Shown one piece after another: positions 43,229-52,167 of a stretch of DNA of 64,000 nt. The number at the start of each line of letters is the position of its first letter. Positions within the stretch are counted from its first letter, which is position 1. The notes beneath the pieces were generated by a model. The model had not been told where the DNA came from. It ran no database searches and saw only the letters and a program-made list of their open reading frames with translations. Source of the DNA: Aeromicrobium sp. A1-2 (lineage in GTDB: Bacteria > Actinomycetota > Actinomycetes > Propionibacteriales > Nocardioidaceae); contig NZ_CP027482.1 of NCBI RefSeq assembly GCF_003443875.1, forward strand, positions 620,001 to 684,000, read 5' to 3'. The translations under genes and the position numbers were made by a program.

Positions 43229-44121
43229 TCGACATCCGTTCCATGGGCTACGCGCGCGTGGCCTCGACCAATCTTGAGGAGTGGCGGACGTTCGGCACCA
43301 AGGTGCTGGGCCTTGCCGAAGGCCGCGGTCCGACCCAGGAGAACCTCTACTTCCGGATCGACGAGGTCTCCAGCCGGCTGGTCATCGTCCCGTCCGATGT
43401 GGACCGGCTCGAGTGTGTCGGCTGGGAGCTCGCCGACCACACCGCGCTGCAGGCCGCGCGGGAGCACCTGGCCAAGGCGGGTGTCGACGTCACCGAGGCG
43501 ACTGCCGAAGAACTGGCCGACCGTCGCGTCCAGGAGATGATCCGGTTCGCCGATCCGTTCGACAACATCTTCGAGCTGTTCCACGGCATCACCTACGAGT
43601 CGCGACCCGTCGTGACGCCCTACGCCTCGACGTTCGTCACCGGCGACCAGGGCATGGGCCACGTCGTGATCCCGGTCGATGACGATGTCGAGGCGCTGAG
43701 CTTCTACCGTGACGTCCTGGGCTTCCGGCTGCGGGACTCGATGTCGATGCCGGGGGAGTTCGTCGGCAAGGAGCCGGGCTCGAAGGTGTGGCTGCGGTTC
43801 CTCGGCGTGAACCCGCGGCACCACTCGCTGGCGTTCCTGCCGATGCCCAATCCCAGCCGCTGCGTGCACATCATGCTCGAGGTCGAGAAGCTCGACGATG
43901 TCGGCCGTGCGCTCGAGCGCGTGCGCAAGCACAAGGCGCCGCTCTCGGCCACGCTCGGCCGGCACATGAACGACGAGATGGTGTCGTTCTACGTCAAGTC
44001 GCCCGGTGGCTTCGACATCGAGCTCGGCTGCGAGGGCCTGACCGTCAACGACAAGCGCTGGGTGGCCCGGGAATCAACGGCCGTCTCCTACTGGGGACAC
44101 GCCTTCGGCCAGTCCGGCTGA
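43225..44121 (+). CDS. hsaC: HsaC, extradiol ring-cleavage dioxygenase
   Basis: 298 residues from the ATG at 43225. Two vicinal-oxygen-chelate domains; the iron ligands are His146 (GHVVIPV), His215 (CVHIMLEV) and Glu266 (FDIELG), matching His145, His215 and Glu266 of M. tuberculosis HsaC. It cleaves the catechol 3,4-DHSA. ATGA overlap with hsaD; hsaB follows 13 bases later. Confidence 0.94.
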   Translation: MIDIRSMGYARVASTNLEEWRTFGTKVLGLAEGRGPTQENLYFRIDEVSSRLVIVPSDVDRLECVGWELADHTALQAAREHLAKAGVDVTEATAEELADRRVQEMIRFADPFDNIFELFHGITYESRPVVTPYASTFVTGDQGMGHVVIPVDDDVEALSFYRDVLGFRLRDSMSMPGEFVGKEPGSKVWLRFLGVNPRHHSLAFLPMPNPSRCVHIMLEVEKLDDVGRALERVRKHKAPLSATLGRHMNDEMVSFYVKSPGGFDIELGCEGLTVNDKRWVARESTAVSYWGHAFGQSG

Positions 44122-44134
44122 GCGGGGCAGGACG

Positions 44135-44764
44135 GTGGATTCGGTGACTGACGCTGAGCTTCCCGAGGGGATGAGCTCCGACGCTGCTGCGTCCTGGCCC
44201 CCTCGGGAGCTGATCGACTCCTTCCTGGGGGGCGACCACGAGGAGTTCGCGTGGCGCCCCGGCGAGGTCGTCCACATCGACGGTGAGGAAGCCCAGGCGG
44301 CCGCACTGAAGTTTCGCGATGTGCTCGGACGCTACGCCAGCGGGGTCACCGTCGTCACCACGATGCAGGGGGACACCCCGGTCGGCATGACGTGTCAGTC
44401 ATTCACCAGCGTCTCGCTCGACCCACCTCTGGTGGCCTTCCTGCCGATGAAGACTTCTCGTGCCTTCGCTGCGATCCGTCAGTCCAGGCGGTTCTGTGTG
44501 AACTTCCTCGCCGCCGACCAGACCGAGCTGTCCAACGGGTTCGCCTCGCGGGCCGAGGACAAGTTCGACGGGGTCGACTGGCAACCCACGAGCCTCGGCT
44601 CGCCTCGGCTCGAGGGCACAGTCGGCTGGGTCGACTGCGTCGTCCACGACGTCCACGAGGCGGGCGACCACTACCTCGTCATCGGCCGGGTCGAGGACCT
44701 CGACCAGGGCAGTGCCTCCAAACCGCTGCTCTTCCACGAGGGCAAGTACCGCACGGCGGAGTAG
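44135..44764 (+). CDS. hsaB: HsaB, flavin reductase of 3-HSA hydroxylase
   Basis: 209 residues from a GTG at 44135; a second GTG at 44144 is possible. RYASGVTVVTTMQGDTPVGM and CQSFTSVSLDPPLVAFLP are the FMN-reductase fold hallmarks. It supplies reduced flavin to HsaA. The N-terminal about 50 residues before the core are an acidic extension. Last gene of the hsaADCB operon. Confidence 0.92.
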   Translation: MDSVTDAELPEGMSSDAAASWPPRELIDSFLGGDHEEFAWRPGEVVHIDGEEAQAAALKFRDVLGRYASGVTVVTTMQGDTPVGMTCQSFTSVSLDPPLVAFLPMKTSRAFAAIRQSRRFCVNFLAADQTELSNGFASRAEDKFDGVDWQPTSLGSPRLEGTVGWVDCVVHDVHEAGDHYLVIGRVEDLDQGSASKPLLFHEGKYRTAE

Positions 44765-44781
44765 TAGTCGAGCCGAACCCC

Positions 44782-44831
44782 TTGACAGACGGTCCGGGCA
44801 TTCATACATTCATACAAACTCTGGATGAATG
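44782..44831 (+). promoter_or_regulatory. Sigma70-type promoter overlapped by a TetR operator
   Basis: TTGACA (44782-44787), 17-nt spacer, TACATT (44805-44810). The tandem repeat CATTCATACATTCATA (44799-44814) runs across the -10 box, and CATTCAT-N11-ATGAATG (44807-44831) forms an inverted repeat with the same half-site and spacing as at 17064-17102. This is a likely target of the TetR at 47472. Confidence 0.72.
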
Positions 44832-44846
44832 GCCCGAAAGGTCGAC

Positions 44847-46349
44847 ATGGAACTGGGACGCAGGGCAGTAGTTCTCGGCGGCAGCATGGCGGGGCTGAGC
44901 GCCGCTGGTGCCCTGGCTGCGCACTTCGACCGGGTGCTCGTGCTCGAGCGTGACGAGCTGCCACCGGAGGCCGAGCACCGTCGCGGAGTCCCGCAGAGCA
45001 AGCACCCGCACTTCCTGCTCAACTCGGGACGGCGGGCACTGGGTGAGCTGTTTCCCGGTTTCGAGTCCGATCTCATCGCTGCCGGCGGCATGCCGCTGAT
45101 TGCATCGTTGGACACTGCCCACATGACCGACGACGGGTGGTCGCCGCGCAAGAAGGGCGCGCTCGACATGGTCTACGGCTCCCGCATCCTGGTCGAGCGG
45201 GTTCTGCGTGACCGGGTTCGAGCCCTCGACAACGTCACGATCCGCGAGGGCGTATCGGTGTCGGGCATCGCCACGGTCGACGGCGGCACCGTGAACGGCC
45301 GAGTCACCGGCGTCACCTTCTCGACCGTGACGGGTGACGAGCAGGTCGACGCCGACCTCGTGGTCGACGCGTTGGGCCGCGGCTCGTCCGTCGCCGACTG
45401 GCTGACAGCCGCGGGATGGCCTGCCGTCCCGATCATGACCCTCGACGCCAAGGTCACCTATGTGTCGCGCTGGTACGAGCTGCCCTCGGATGCTGAGCGT
45501 GCTGACAGCTGGTGGTGGAAGCACATGGTGATCATGCCGACGGAGAAGAAGGGCGATCATCCGATCGAGCACGACTACCTGATCAACTTCTTCCCGATCG
45601 AAGGCAACCGCTCGATCGCCTGCATGGGATCGTGGGGTCTGGACATGCCTCGCAACTCCGAGGCTTTCGTCGCCGCGGCCGACAAGTTGCAGACCCCGAA
45701 GTTCGCCGCGGCCATGGCGGCTTCGACGCCGACATCAGAGGTGCACCTCACCCGATCGACCGGCAACAAGTGGCGCCGGTACGACAAGCTTGCCGTCGCG
45801 CCGCAAGGCATCGTCTTCGTCGGCGACTCGATCTGTGCCTTCAACCCGTTCTACGGTCAGGGCATGAGCTCGGCCGCGTTGTCGGCGCTGCGCCTGCGGG
45901 GCGCCCTGCGGTCGACCGGCGCACTGGACGCGGCGTTCTACGGCGGATTCCTGGCTGCGCAGGCCAAGGAGCTCAAGGTCCCGTGGGGGATGGCGATGGC
46001 GCGCGACCGTGGCTACGAGTGCGCCACCGGCACCGAAGTGGCACCGGCGTGGATGCGCAAGATCCTCGCCTCGGTGGGTGCTTCGATGTTCAGCACCATC
46101 ACGGGTGCCTCCCGCGAGGACCATGTGGTGGACGAGCACTTTGCCCGGGTCTTCAATCTCGACGAGTCGATCGGCACGATGCTGCGCAACCCGCGAGTCA
46201 TCTTCGGTTTGCTGCGCTTCAGGGTCAGGGACATCTTCGGGTGGCACAAGATCGACTTCGGATTCGATCCGCAGCTCGACCCGCCCGGCAAGATCTGGGC
46301 GGCGGGTGCCAGTGCTGAAGCAGAGCTGGCGACGGCGGGTGCACGATGA
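44847..46349 (+). CDS. FAD-dependent monooxygenase/oxidoreductase of unknown substrate
   Basis: 500 residues from the ATG at 44847, which has GAAAGG five bases upstream; an ATG at 44829 lies inside the operator and lacks a site. The FAD motif RRAVVLGGSMAGLSAAGALA starts at once; VDALGRGSSVADWL and GIVFVGDSICAFNPFYGQGM (FAD ribityl binding) place it in the geranylgeranyl-reductase / p-hydroxybenzoate-hydroxylase-like group. Coupled by ATGA to a polytopic membrane protein. Role unknown; possibly a lipid or isoprenoid oxidation or reduction. Confidence 0.82.
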   Translation: MELGRRAVVLGGSMAGLSAAGALAAHFDRVLVLERDELPPEAEHRRGVPQSKHPHFLLNSGRRALGELFPGFESDLIAAGGMPLIASLDTAHMTDDGWSPRKKGALDMVYGSRILVERVLRDRVRALDNVTIREGVSVSGIATVDGGTVNGRVTGVTFSTVTGDEQVDADLVVDALGRGSSVADWLTAAGWPAVPIMTLDAKVTYVSRWYELPSDAERADSWWWKHMVIMPTEKKGDHPIEHDYLINFFPIEGNRSIACMGSWGLDMPRNSEAFVAAADKLQTPKFAAAMAASTPTSEVHLTRSTGNKWRRYDKLAVAPQGIVFVGDSICAFNPFYGQGMSSAALSALRLRGALRSTGALDAAFYGGFLAAQAKELKVPWGMAMARDRGYECATGTEVAPAWMRKILASVGASMFSTITGASREDHVVDEHFARVFNLDESIGTMLRNPRVIFGLLRFRVRDIFGWHKIDFGFDPQLDPPGKIWAAGASAEAELATAGAR

Positions 46350-47467
46350 GCGCGACCTGCGACCAGGCAGCAGAGCTGGTCACGCAACAGCTTGGCTTCG
46401 ACTGCCATGACGTCAGTCCGGTCGCTTCGGTGCGCAGCCCGTTCGACCTGGCGCACTGGACCATGCCGCTGCTCGAGCTGTTGATCATCGCGGGCGCGAT
46501 CTTTGCGTTGGTCCACGCCATCCGGCGCTACAAGGATGGCGACCCGATCAACCTGGCCCTGTGGTTCGCGCCCTTGGTCTACCTCATGGTGACCGAGCCA
46601 CCGTTGTACTTCCCGGAGTGGTTCGGCCTCGACGAGGTGTATGGGTTCATCTTTGCCCACAACCAGTTCACGGTGCAGTTCATGTGGGACCGGCTGCCGC
46701 TGTACATCATCGCGATCTATCCGGCCCTGTTCCAGCTGGCCTACGAGGCTGTGCGGGTGCTCGGCATCTTCCGCAACCGCGGTGCGTTGGTGGGCTCGAT
46801 CGCCGTTGCCTTCGTCAGCCAGGTCTTCTACGAGATCTTCGACCAGCTCGGCCCGCAGCTGGGATGGTGGGCGTGGCACGACGACAACCAGATCGTCAAC
46901 CACCCGGCGCTTGCCTCAGTGCCCATGAACAGCATGCTGCTGTTCGCCTCGGTGTCGTTCGGCGTCATGACCTACCTTGTCGTGCGCTTCATCGGTCCGA
47001 AGGAAGACAGCGGCCAGCCTGCACGCGGATGGTCGCTGACGGCCCGCATCGTCCTCATCGGCCTGGTCACCTTTCCGTCGATGGCTGTGGCCGGGATCCC
47101 GGCCAGCTTCTTCGGAGGCGACACGCCGAACGTCACGGGGCAGGCGTGGGTGCTCGGGATCGAGCTCGGACTGGTGTGGCTGGCCGGTGGATGGATCCTT
47201 CTCGGCGCCTTCCGCGGTCGCGGTACCGACGAGGTCGTGCCGATGACGTCGTTCGCCCGGATCTATCCGGTCACGTACGTCGCCGTGATGGCTGTGTTCT
47301 GGGTCGCTGCGATACCGGCCTACTTCGGTGCCACGGACGGGATCACCAGCGACGGCACTCCGATAGGCAGCGGCCTCTACGTGATCGCCTGCTTCATCGC
47401 GGCGGACATCATCCTCGCGCTGCTGTACACCGGCCGCCGAAGCCGAGTCGACGTCCTGACAGGGTGA
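46346..47467 (+). CDS. Polytopic membrane protein of unknown function
   Basis: 373 residues with eight or nine hydrophobic segments, including MPLLELLIIAGAIFALV, LYIIAIYPALFQLAYEAV, LTARIVLIGLVTFPSMAVAG, VLGIELGLVWLAGGWILLGA and VIACFIAADIILALLY. Conserved-looking polar patches DGDPINLALWFAPLVYLM and EIFDQLGPQLGWWAWHDDN suggest a catalytic or lipid-binding site. No known transporter motif. Operon partner of the flavoprotein (ATGA overlap) and of the TetR gene 4 bases downstream. Confidence 0.75.
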   Translation: MSATCDQAAELVTQQLGFDCHDVSPVASVRSPFDLAHWTMPLLELLIIAGAIFALVHAIRRYKDGDPINLALWFAPLVYLMVTEPPLYFPEWFGLDEVYGFIFAHNQFTVQFMWDRLPLYIIAIYPALFQLAYEAVRVLGIFRNRGALVGSIAVAFVSQVFYEIFDQLGPQLGWWAWHDDNQIVNHPALASVPMNSMLLFASVSFGVMTYLVVRFIGPKEDSGQPARGWSLTARIVLIGLVTFPSMAVAGIPASFFGGDTPNVTGQAWVLGIELGLVWLAGGWILLGAFRGRGTDEVVPMTSFARIYPVTYVAVMAVFWVAAIPAYFGATDGITSDGTPIGSGLYVIACFIAADIILALLYTGRRSRVDVLTG

Positions 47468-47471
47468 GCAC

Positions 47472-48068
47472 ATGGGCCACCACGGCTGGCAGGGCAACCC
47501 GCCGCACACCGAGGACGACGCACGTCAGCGCATCATCGCCGCGACGCGATCGTGCGTCGAGAAGTACGGTGCAGCCCGGACGACGGTGTCCGACGTCGCC
47601 GGTGAGCTCGGCGTCACCCGGCAGACCGTCTATCGGTACTACCCGAGTCACGCGGTTCTGCTGGAGGCCGTGGCCGAGGCGGGCCTCGTCGACTTCGTGG
47701 AACGGATGACGGCGCACCTGAAGACCTTCGACTCGCCGGTCGACGTGGCGATCGAGTCGATCGTCTTCGCGGTCGAGGCGATTCCGCATGAGCCCAGCAT
47801 CGGGCTGCTCCTCCAGGTCGGGGAGACCGAGGTGTTCAGCCGCGATGCCACGACCACGATGTCGTTCACGATCGGGGCCGACATCCTGCGCAGCATCCCG
47901 GTCAGCTGGGCCGACATCGGCGTTCAGGACGACGAGCTGGAAGGGCTGGCTGAGATGCTGATGCGCCTGTTCGTCTCGTTCCTGCAGTTCCCGGGGGAGC
48001 CGGCCTACACAGCAGACGACATCCGATCCTTCGCCCGCCGCTGGCTGGGTCCGGCCCTTCACCGCTGA
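47472..48068 (+). CDS. TetR-family regulator (GWxGxPP subgroup)
   Basis: 198 residues beginning MGHHGWQGNPPHTEDDARQR. Helix-turn-helix VSDVAGELGVTRQTVYRYYP. Closely like the TetR at 16370-16975. It lies 4 bases after the membrane-protein stop, as the third gene of the operon, so it probably feeds back on the promoter at 44782-44831. Confidence 0.87.
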   Translation: MGHHGWQGNPPHTEDDARQRIIAATRSCVEKYGAARTTVSDVAGELGVTRQTVYRYYPSHAVLLEAVAEAGLVDFVERMTAHLKTFDSPVDVAIESIVFAVEAIPHEPSIGLLLQVGETEVFSRDATTTMSFTIGADILRSIPVSWADIGVQDDELEGLAEMLMRLFVSFLQFPGEPAYTADDIRSFARRWLGPALHR

Positions 48069-48146
48069 CCCTCCGGCACGCCCGCATGAGACCGTCGGCA
48101 TCCCGATGTCGCCGTGTTGTACGGAATTTTTCGCGTGGTCCGAGGG

Positions 48147-48176
48147 GTGACACCGGCCCAGCATGCGGACTAGGGT
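48147..48176 (+). promoter_or_regulatory. Possible promoter for the universal stress gene
   Basis: GTGACA, 18-nt spacer, TAGGGT, a -10 form common in actinobacteria, 37 bases before the next start codon. Confidence 0.35.
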
Positions 48177-48213
48177 CGATGGCCTGATCCAACTGGGCGG
48201 TCGAGGTGAGCAC

Positions 48214-48645
48214 ATGTCAGAGATACTTGTGGGGGTAGACCGGAGCGAGCAGAGCAGGCGGGCAGTCGAGTTCGCGGCAGATCGAGCCCATCAGCTGGAC
48301 CTGAAGGTCGTGGTGGTGCATGTGATCCCCTGGTCACCGTTCTCGTTCACCACCCCGGAGGAAAACGAGCACCGCTCCACGCGCCGGGCCGAGGAGATTG
48401 CCGCAGCGACAGACCAGATCGTCGAACCCTTGGCAGCACTGGTTCGCGAGAAGGGAGTCGCGGTCGAGACGCTCGTCAAGCACGGCGATCCGGTGGACAC
48501 GCTGATCGAGATCGCCTCCCAGCGCGAGAGTCGGCACATCGTGCTCGGGCGCACGGGGGACAGCCGCGTCAAGCGGGCCCTGTTCGGCAGCACGCCCTCC
48601 CAGGTGGTGCAGCACTCGACCGTGCCGGTAACGGTGGTCCCGTGA
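48214..48645 (+). CDS. Universal stress protein (UspA family)
   Basis: 143 residues from the ATG at 48214 (GAGGTGAG upstream). The ATP-binding motif near the end is VLGRTGDSRVKRALFGSTPS, that is, GxTGx-G-S of nucleotide-binding Usp proteins. The N-terminal MSEILVGVDRSEQSRRAV is classical. Stress-signalling role. Its stop overlaps the GTG of the symporter gene. Confidence 0.88.
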   Translation: MSEILVGVDRSEQSRRAVEFAADRAHQLDLKVVVVHVIPWSPFSFTTPEENEHRSTRRAEEIAAATDQIVEPLAALVREKGVAVETLVKHGDPVDTLIEIASQRESRHIVLGRTGDSRVKRALFGSTPSQVVQHSTVPVTVVP

Positions 48646-50123
48646 GCACCCTCGGCGCCACCGTCGCGCTGAGCGTGGACGACACCGTCAGCGAGTACTT
48701 CGGGCCGATCTCGGACTTCATCGTCAGCGTTGTGTTCTACTCCGTGACGATTTTCGGCGCCGAGATCTCGCTGATCGTGGTGTGGCTGATCTGTGCTGCC
48801 CTCTTCTTCACCTTCTGGTTCGGTTTCCCGCAGCTGCGTGGGCTGCCGCACGCGATCAACCTGGTCCGGGGCCGGTACTCCGATCCGGAGGACGCCGGCG
48901 AGGTCTCGCACTTCCAGGCCCTTGCGACAGCGGTCTCCGGGACGGTCGGACTCGGGAACATCGCCGGCGTCGCCGTCGCCATCTCCCTGGGTGGACCCGG
49001 TGCCACTCTCTGGATGATCCTGGCCGGGTTCCTCGGGATGGCCTCCAAGATGGCTGAGTGCACCCTCGGAGTCATGTACCGCCAGGAGCATGCGGACGGG
49101 TCGGTGTCCGGCGGACCGATGTACTACCTGCGCGACGGAGTGGCAAAGGTCACCGGCAACGCCAGACTGGGCAAGTTCCTGGCCGCGTTCTTCGCCGTCT
49201 GCTGCATCGGAGGCTCGCTGGGCGGCGGAAACATGTTCCAGGCCAACCAGGCCACTGCCCAGATCGTGGGTGTCACGGGTGGCGATGACAGCCCCTTCGC
49301 CGACATCAACTGGGTCATCGGCCTGGTCTTCGCGGCGGCGGTCGGCGCGGTGATCATCGGTGGGATCAAGAGCATCGCCCGGGTGACGGAGAAGATCGTC
49401 CCGTTCATGGCCGGCACGTACGTCGCGGCCTGCCTCATCGTCATCGTCGGCAGCATCGACCAGGTGCCCGGCGCATTCGGTGACATCATCGCGGGCGCGT
49501 TCAACCCACAGAGCGTGGCCGGAGGGTTCCTCGGGGTGCTGATGGTCGGCTTCCAGCGAGCCGCATTCTCCAACGAGGCCGGGATCGGCTCGGCATCGAT
49601 CGCACACTCCGCGGTCAAGACCAAGGAGCCGGCGACCGAGGGCTTCGTGGCGCTGCTGGAGCCGCTGATCGACACCATCGTGGTGTGCACGATGACGGCG
49701 CTCACGATCGTCATCACCGGCGCCTGGAGCGATCCGGACGCCTCGGAGCTCGGCGGGGTCGAGCTCACCTCACGTGCGTTCGAGTCGGTGATCCCCTGGT
49801 TCCCGAACGTCCTGGCGGTAGCGGTCGTCCTGTTCGCGTTCTCGACGATGATCTCGTGGTCGTACTACGGGATGAAGGCGACGGGCTACCTCTTTGGTGA
49901 CAGCACCACCGCCGAGGTCGTGTTCAAGGTCGTCTTCTGCCTGTTCATCGTGGTGGGTGCCGCCCTGTCGCTGGATCCTGTGATCGGCTTCTCGGACTCG
50001 ATGATCTTCTCGATGTCGATCGCCAACGTCATCGGCCTGTACATCCTGGCCCGCACGGTCCGCAACGAGGTTCGAAGTCACCGCAGCAAGGTGGAGAGCG
50101 GTGAGTTCGCCCGGGTGAAGTGA
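48642..50123 (+). CDS. Sodium:alanine symporter (AGCS family)
   Basis: 493 residues with ten or more hydrophobic segments. The family signature GVMYRQEHADGSVSGGPMYY and the N-terminal VSGTVGLGNIAGVAVAISLG, plus MVGFQRAAFSNEAGIGSASI, are diagnostic of AlsT/AgcS. It imports alanine or glycine with sodium. GTG start in a GTGA overlap with the stress-protein gene. A strong hairpin follows. Confidence 0.92.
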   Translation: MSTLGATVALSVDDTVSEYFGPISDFIVSVVFYSVTIFGAEISLIVVWLICAALFFTFWFGFPQLRGLPHAINLVRGRYSDPEDAGEVSHFQALATAVSGTVGLGNIAGVAVAISLGGPGATLWMILAGFLGMASKMAECTLGVMYRQEHADGSVSGGPMYYLRDGVAKVTGNARLGKFLAAFFAVCCIGGSLGGGNMFQANQATAQIVGVTGGDDSPFADINWVIGLVFAAAVGAVIIGGIKSIARVTEKIVPFMAGTYVAACLIVIVGSIDQVPGAFGDIIAGAFNPQSVAGGFLGVLMVGFQRAAFSNEAGIGSASIAHSAVKTKEPATEGFVALLEPLIDTIVVCTMTALTIVITGAWSDPDASELGGVELTSRAFESVIPWFPNVLAVAVVLFAFSTMISWSYYGMKATGYLFGDSTTAEVVFKVVFCLFIVVGAALSLDPVIGFSDSMIFSMSIANVIGLYILARTVRNEVRSHRSKVESGEFARVK

Positions 50124-50132
50124 TCCGATGAT

Positions 50133-50160
50133 CGGTCCACTGGAGACTCCAGGTGGATCG
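50133..50160. terminator. Bidirectional hairpin terminator
   Basis: CGGTCCACTGGA / TCCAGGTGGATCG pair with one bulge and a 3-nt loop, between convergent symporter and fadE33 genes. Confidence 0.55.
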
Positions 50161-50167
50161 GCCCGCC

Positions 50168-51211
50168 CTACCGGAGCAGGTTGGCTCGGTGCTGGTGGGG
50201 GAGGCCGAAGAGCTGGTTGAGGGCCTGGGCTCGCTTGAGGACCAGGTGGGCGTCGTGCTCCCAGGTGATCGCGATACCGCCGTGCAGCTGGACGGTCTCG
50301 CCCGCGACGGCCACCGCCGCATCGCTGCAGTACGAACCAGCCGCAGAAGCGAGGCGATCGAGGCCGGGTGTGTCGTGGACGTGGGCCTGCACGGCGGCCC
50401 AGGCGCCGGCGCGGGACATCTGGACGAGTACGAGCAGGTCGGCCATGCGGTGCTTGAGCGCCTGGAACGAACCGATCGGGCGGCCGAACTGCGACCGTTG
50501 TTTGGTGTATTCGACCGTCATGTCGAGGCCGCGCTGCGCGCAGCCGACCTGAAGGGCAGCCGTGGCGAGAGTGCCGACACGGTGCGCGTGGGCGAGAGCG
50601 GCTGCGGCGTCGAGCGTGATCGTCTCAGCAGTCACGCCATCGAGCTCGAGATCGGCGAAGGTCAGAGTCGGGTCTAGGCCGGCGACCTTCGTACGAGTCA
50701 CCGACGAAGGGGCGACGCTGAACAGTCCGACACCTTCATCGTGGGTGGCGACGACGAGAAGGATCTCGGCGACATCGCCGTACAGGACCGGTGCGACCGA
50801 GCCGGTGAGCTTGCCGTCGCTGAAGGTGACACGGACGGGCGCATCTACCGGACCGGTGACTCCGGACCAGGCGAGGGTGGCGACGGTGCCAGCCGCGATC
50901 CGCTGCACCAGCGGTCCGCCATCGAGAGCAGCGCTGGCAACGAGCGATGCCAAGAGAGGTGAGGGGGTGAGCGCTCGGCCGAGCTCTTCGAGCACGACGT
51001 AGGTCTCGGCGAGGGTGAAGCCGGCTCCACCGCCTTCCTCGGGGATGGCAAGGGCGGCGACGCCCATCTGCTCGCACAGGGTCGACCACAGCTCGGCGTC
51101 GAAGGTGTTGAATGCGTTGCGCACGGCTTGGCTGTCCGAGCGTTTTTCGAGCAACTTGCGCACCGAGCCGGCCAGCTCGATGTGGTCCCGCGTGGGTGCG
51201 AGGTCTGTCAT
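50168..51211 (-). CDS. fadE33: Acyl-CoA dehydrogenase FadE33-like (ring C/D catabolism)
   Basis: 347 residues from the ATG in the ATGA overlap with fadE32. One acyl-CoA dehydrogenase unit: EYTKQRSQFGRPIGSFQALK and LHGGIAITWEHDAHLVLKRA. Fifth and last gene of the fadD3-ech-fadE31-fadE32-fadE33 operon, matching the order fadD3, fadE31, fadE32, fadE33 in mycobacteria. The Fad proteins act as heteromers; the substrate is a HIP-derived CoA thioester. Confidence 0.82.
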   Translation of the reverse strand: MTDLAPTRDHIELAGSVRKLLEKRSDSQAVRNAFNTFDAELWSTLCEQMGVAALAIPEEGGGAGFTLAETYVVLEELGRALTPSPLLASLVASAALDGGPLVQRIAAGTVATLAWSGVTGPVDAPVRVTFSDGKLTGSVAPVLYGDVAEILLVVATHDEGVGLFSVAPSSVTRTKVAGLDPTLTFADLELDGVTAETITLDAAAALAHAHRVGTLATAALQVGCAQRGLDMTVEYTKQRSQFGRPIGSFQALKHRMADLLVLVQMSRAGAWAAVQAHVHDTPGLDRLASAAGSYCSDAAVAVAGETVQLHGGIAITWEHDAHLVLKRAQALNQLFGLPHQHRANLLR

Positions 51212-52167
51212 TGCGTCGGGCTCGACGAACGAGAGGACAGCAGCGAGGCGAGGACGCGCTCGCGGTGGAAGGCCGGAGTGCCCCACGCCGACTGCAGCGC
51301 TCGGATGCGGAGCAGCCACAGACTGAGGTCGAATTCGGCGGTGTAGCCGATCGCACCGTGCACCTGCAGACCGACGCGGGCCGAGAGGTTGGCGGCGGCG
51401 GCGGCCTGGATCTTGGCAGCGGACACGGCACGAGGCGACGGGTCCAATGCCGCACCGACGATCAGCGGGCGAGCGAAGTCCAGAGCAATGCGTACGTTGG
51501 CGAGCTGGTGCTTGATCGCCTGGTACGAGCCGATCGTGCGACCGAACTGGGTGCGCTGCTTCACATAGGTCACCGCGTCAGCGAGCACGCGCTCCCCGGC
51601 ACCAAGCAGCTCGGCGGAGGCGGCCAGCACGGCGAGGTCGAACGCAGCGTCGACGTCACGAGTGCCGACCGGGCCGGCCTTCGTGACCTTGAACAGGCGT
51701 CGGCTGGGATCAACGGACTCGATCGCGTCCGAGTGCTCGGCCTGGTGCACTGTGCCGTCGACCACGACGTAGACGTCGTTGGCGGCGTCGGCATCCACGG
51801 CATGCGGAGTGTGTGGCGGGGCGGCGACAGTCGCGACGGTGCCGTCGGCGATCGCCGCACGTTCAGGACCTTCGAGTGCGGCCGCGAGGTAGGCAGCAGA
51901 CTCGATCCACGGGCCCGGCACAGCATGACGGCCGAGAATCTCGAACGCGCAGACGAGCTCGACCGGCGTAGCGCCGACTCCGCCCTGCTGCTCGGGAATC
52001 AGGAGGCCGGACACGCCGACCTCGGTGATCTGCTGCCACAGGTCGAGACCGGGCTTGGCGTCACCCTCGGCCCAGGCGCGGTTGACGGCGACGGGGTCGC
52101 TGGCGGCGATCTGACCATGCAGCGCCGACATGAAGTCACGCTGGTCAGAGGTGAGCTCGAACTTCAT
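51208..52167 (-). CDS. fadE32: Acyl-CoA dehydrogenase FadE32-like
   Basis: 319 residues, the same length as the mycobacterial FadE32. MKFELTSDQRDFMSALHGQI at the N-terminus, TYVKQRTQFGRTIGSYQAIK and LQVHGAIGYTAEFDLSLWLL. It has an acyl-CoA dehydrogenase fold with a short middle domain, as in heteromeric sterol FadE subunits. Overlaps fadE31 and fadE33 by four bases on either side. Confidence 0.84.
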   Translation of the reverse strand: MKFELTSDQRDFMSALHGQIAASDPVAVNRAWAEGDAKPGLDLWQQITEVGVSGLLIPEQQGGVGATPVELVCAFEILGRHAVPGPWIESAAYLAAALEGPERAAIADGTVATVAAPPHTPHAVDADAANDVYVVVDGTVHQAEHSDAIESVDPSRRLFKVTKAGPVGTRDVDAAFDLAVLAASAELLGAGERVLADAVTYVKQRTQFGRTIGSYQAIKHQLANVRIALDFARPLIVGAALDPSPRAVSAAKIQAAAAANLSARVGLQVHGAIGYTAEFDLSLWLLRIRALQSAWGTPAFHRERVLASLLSSRSSSPTQ

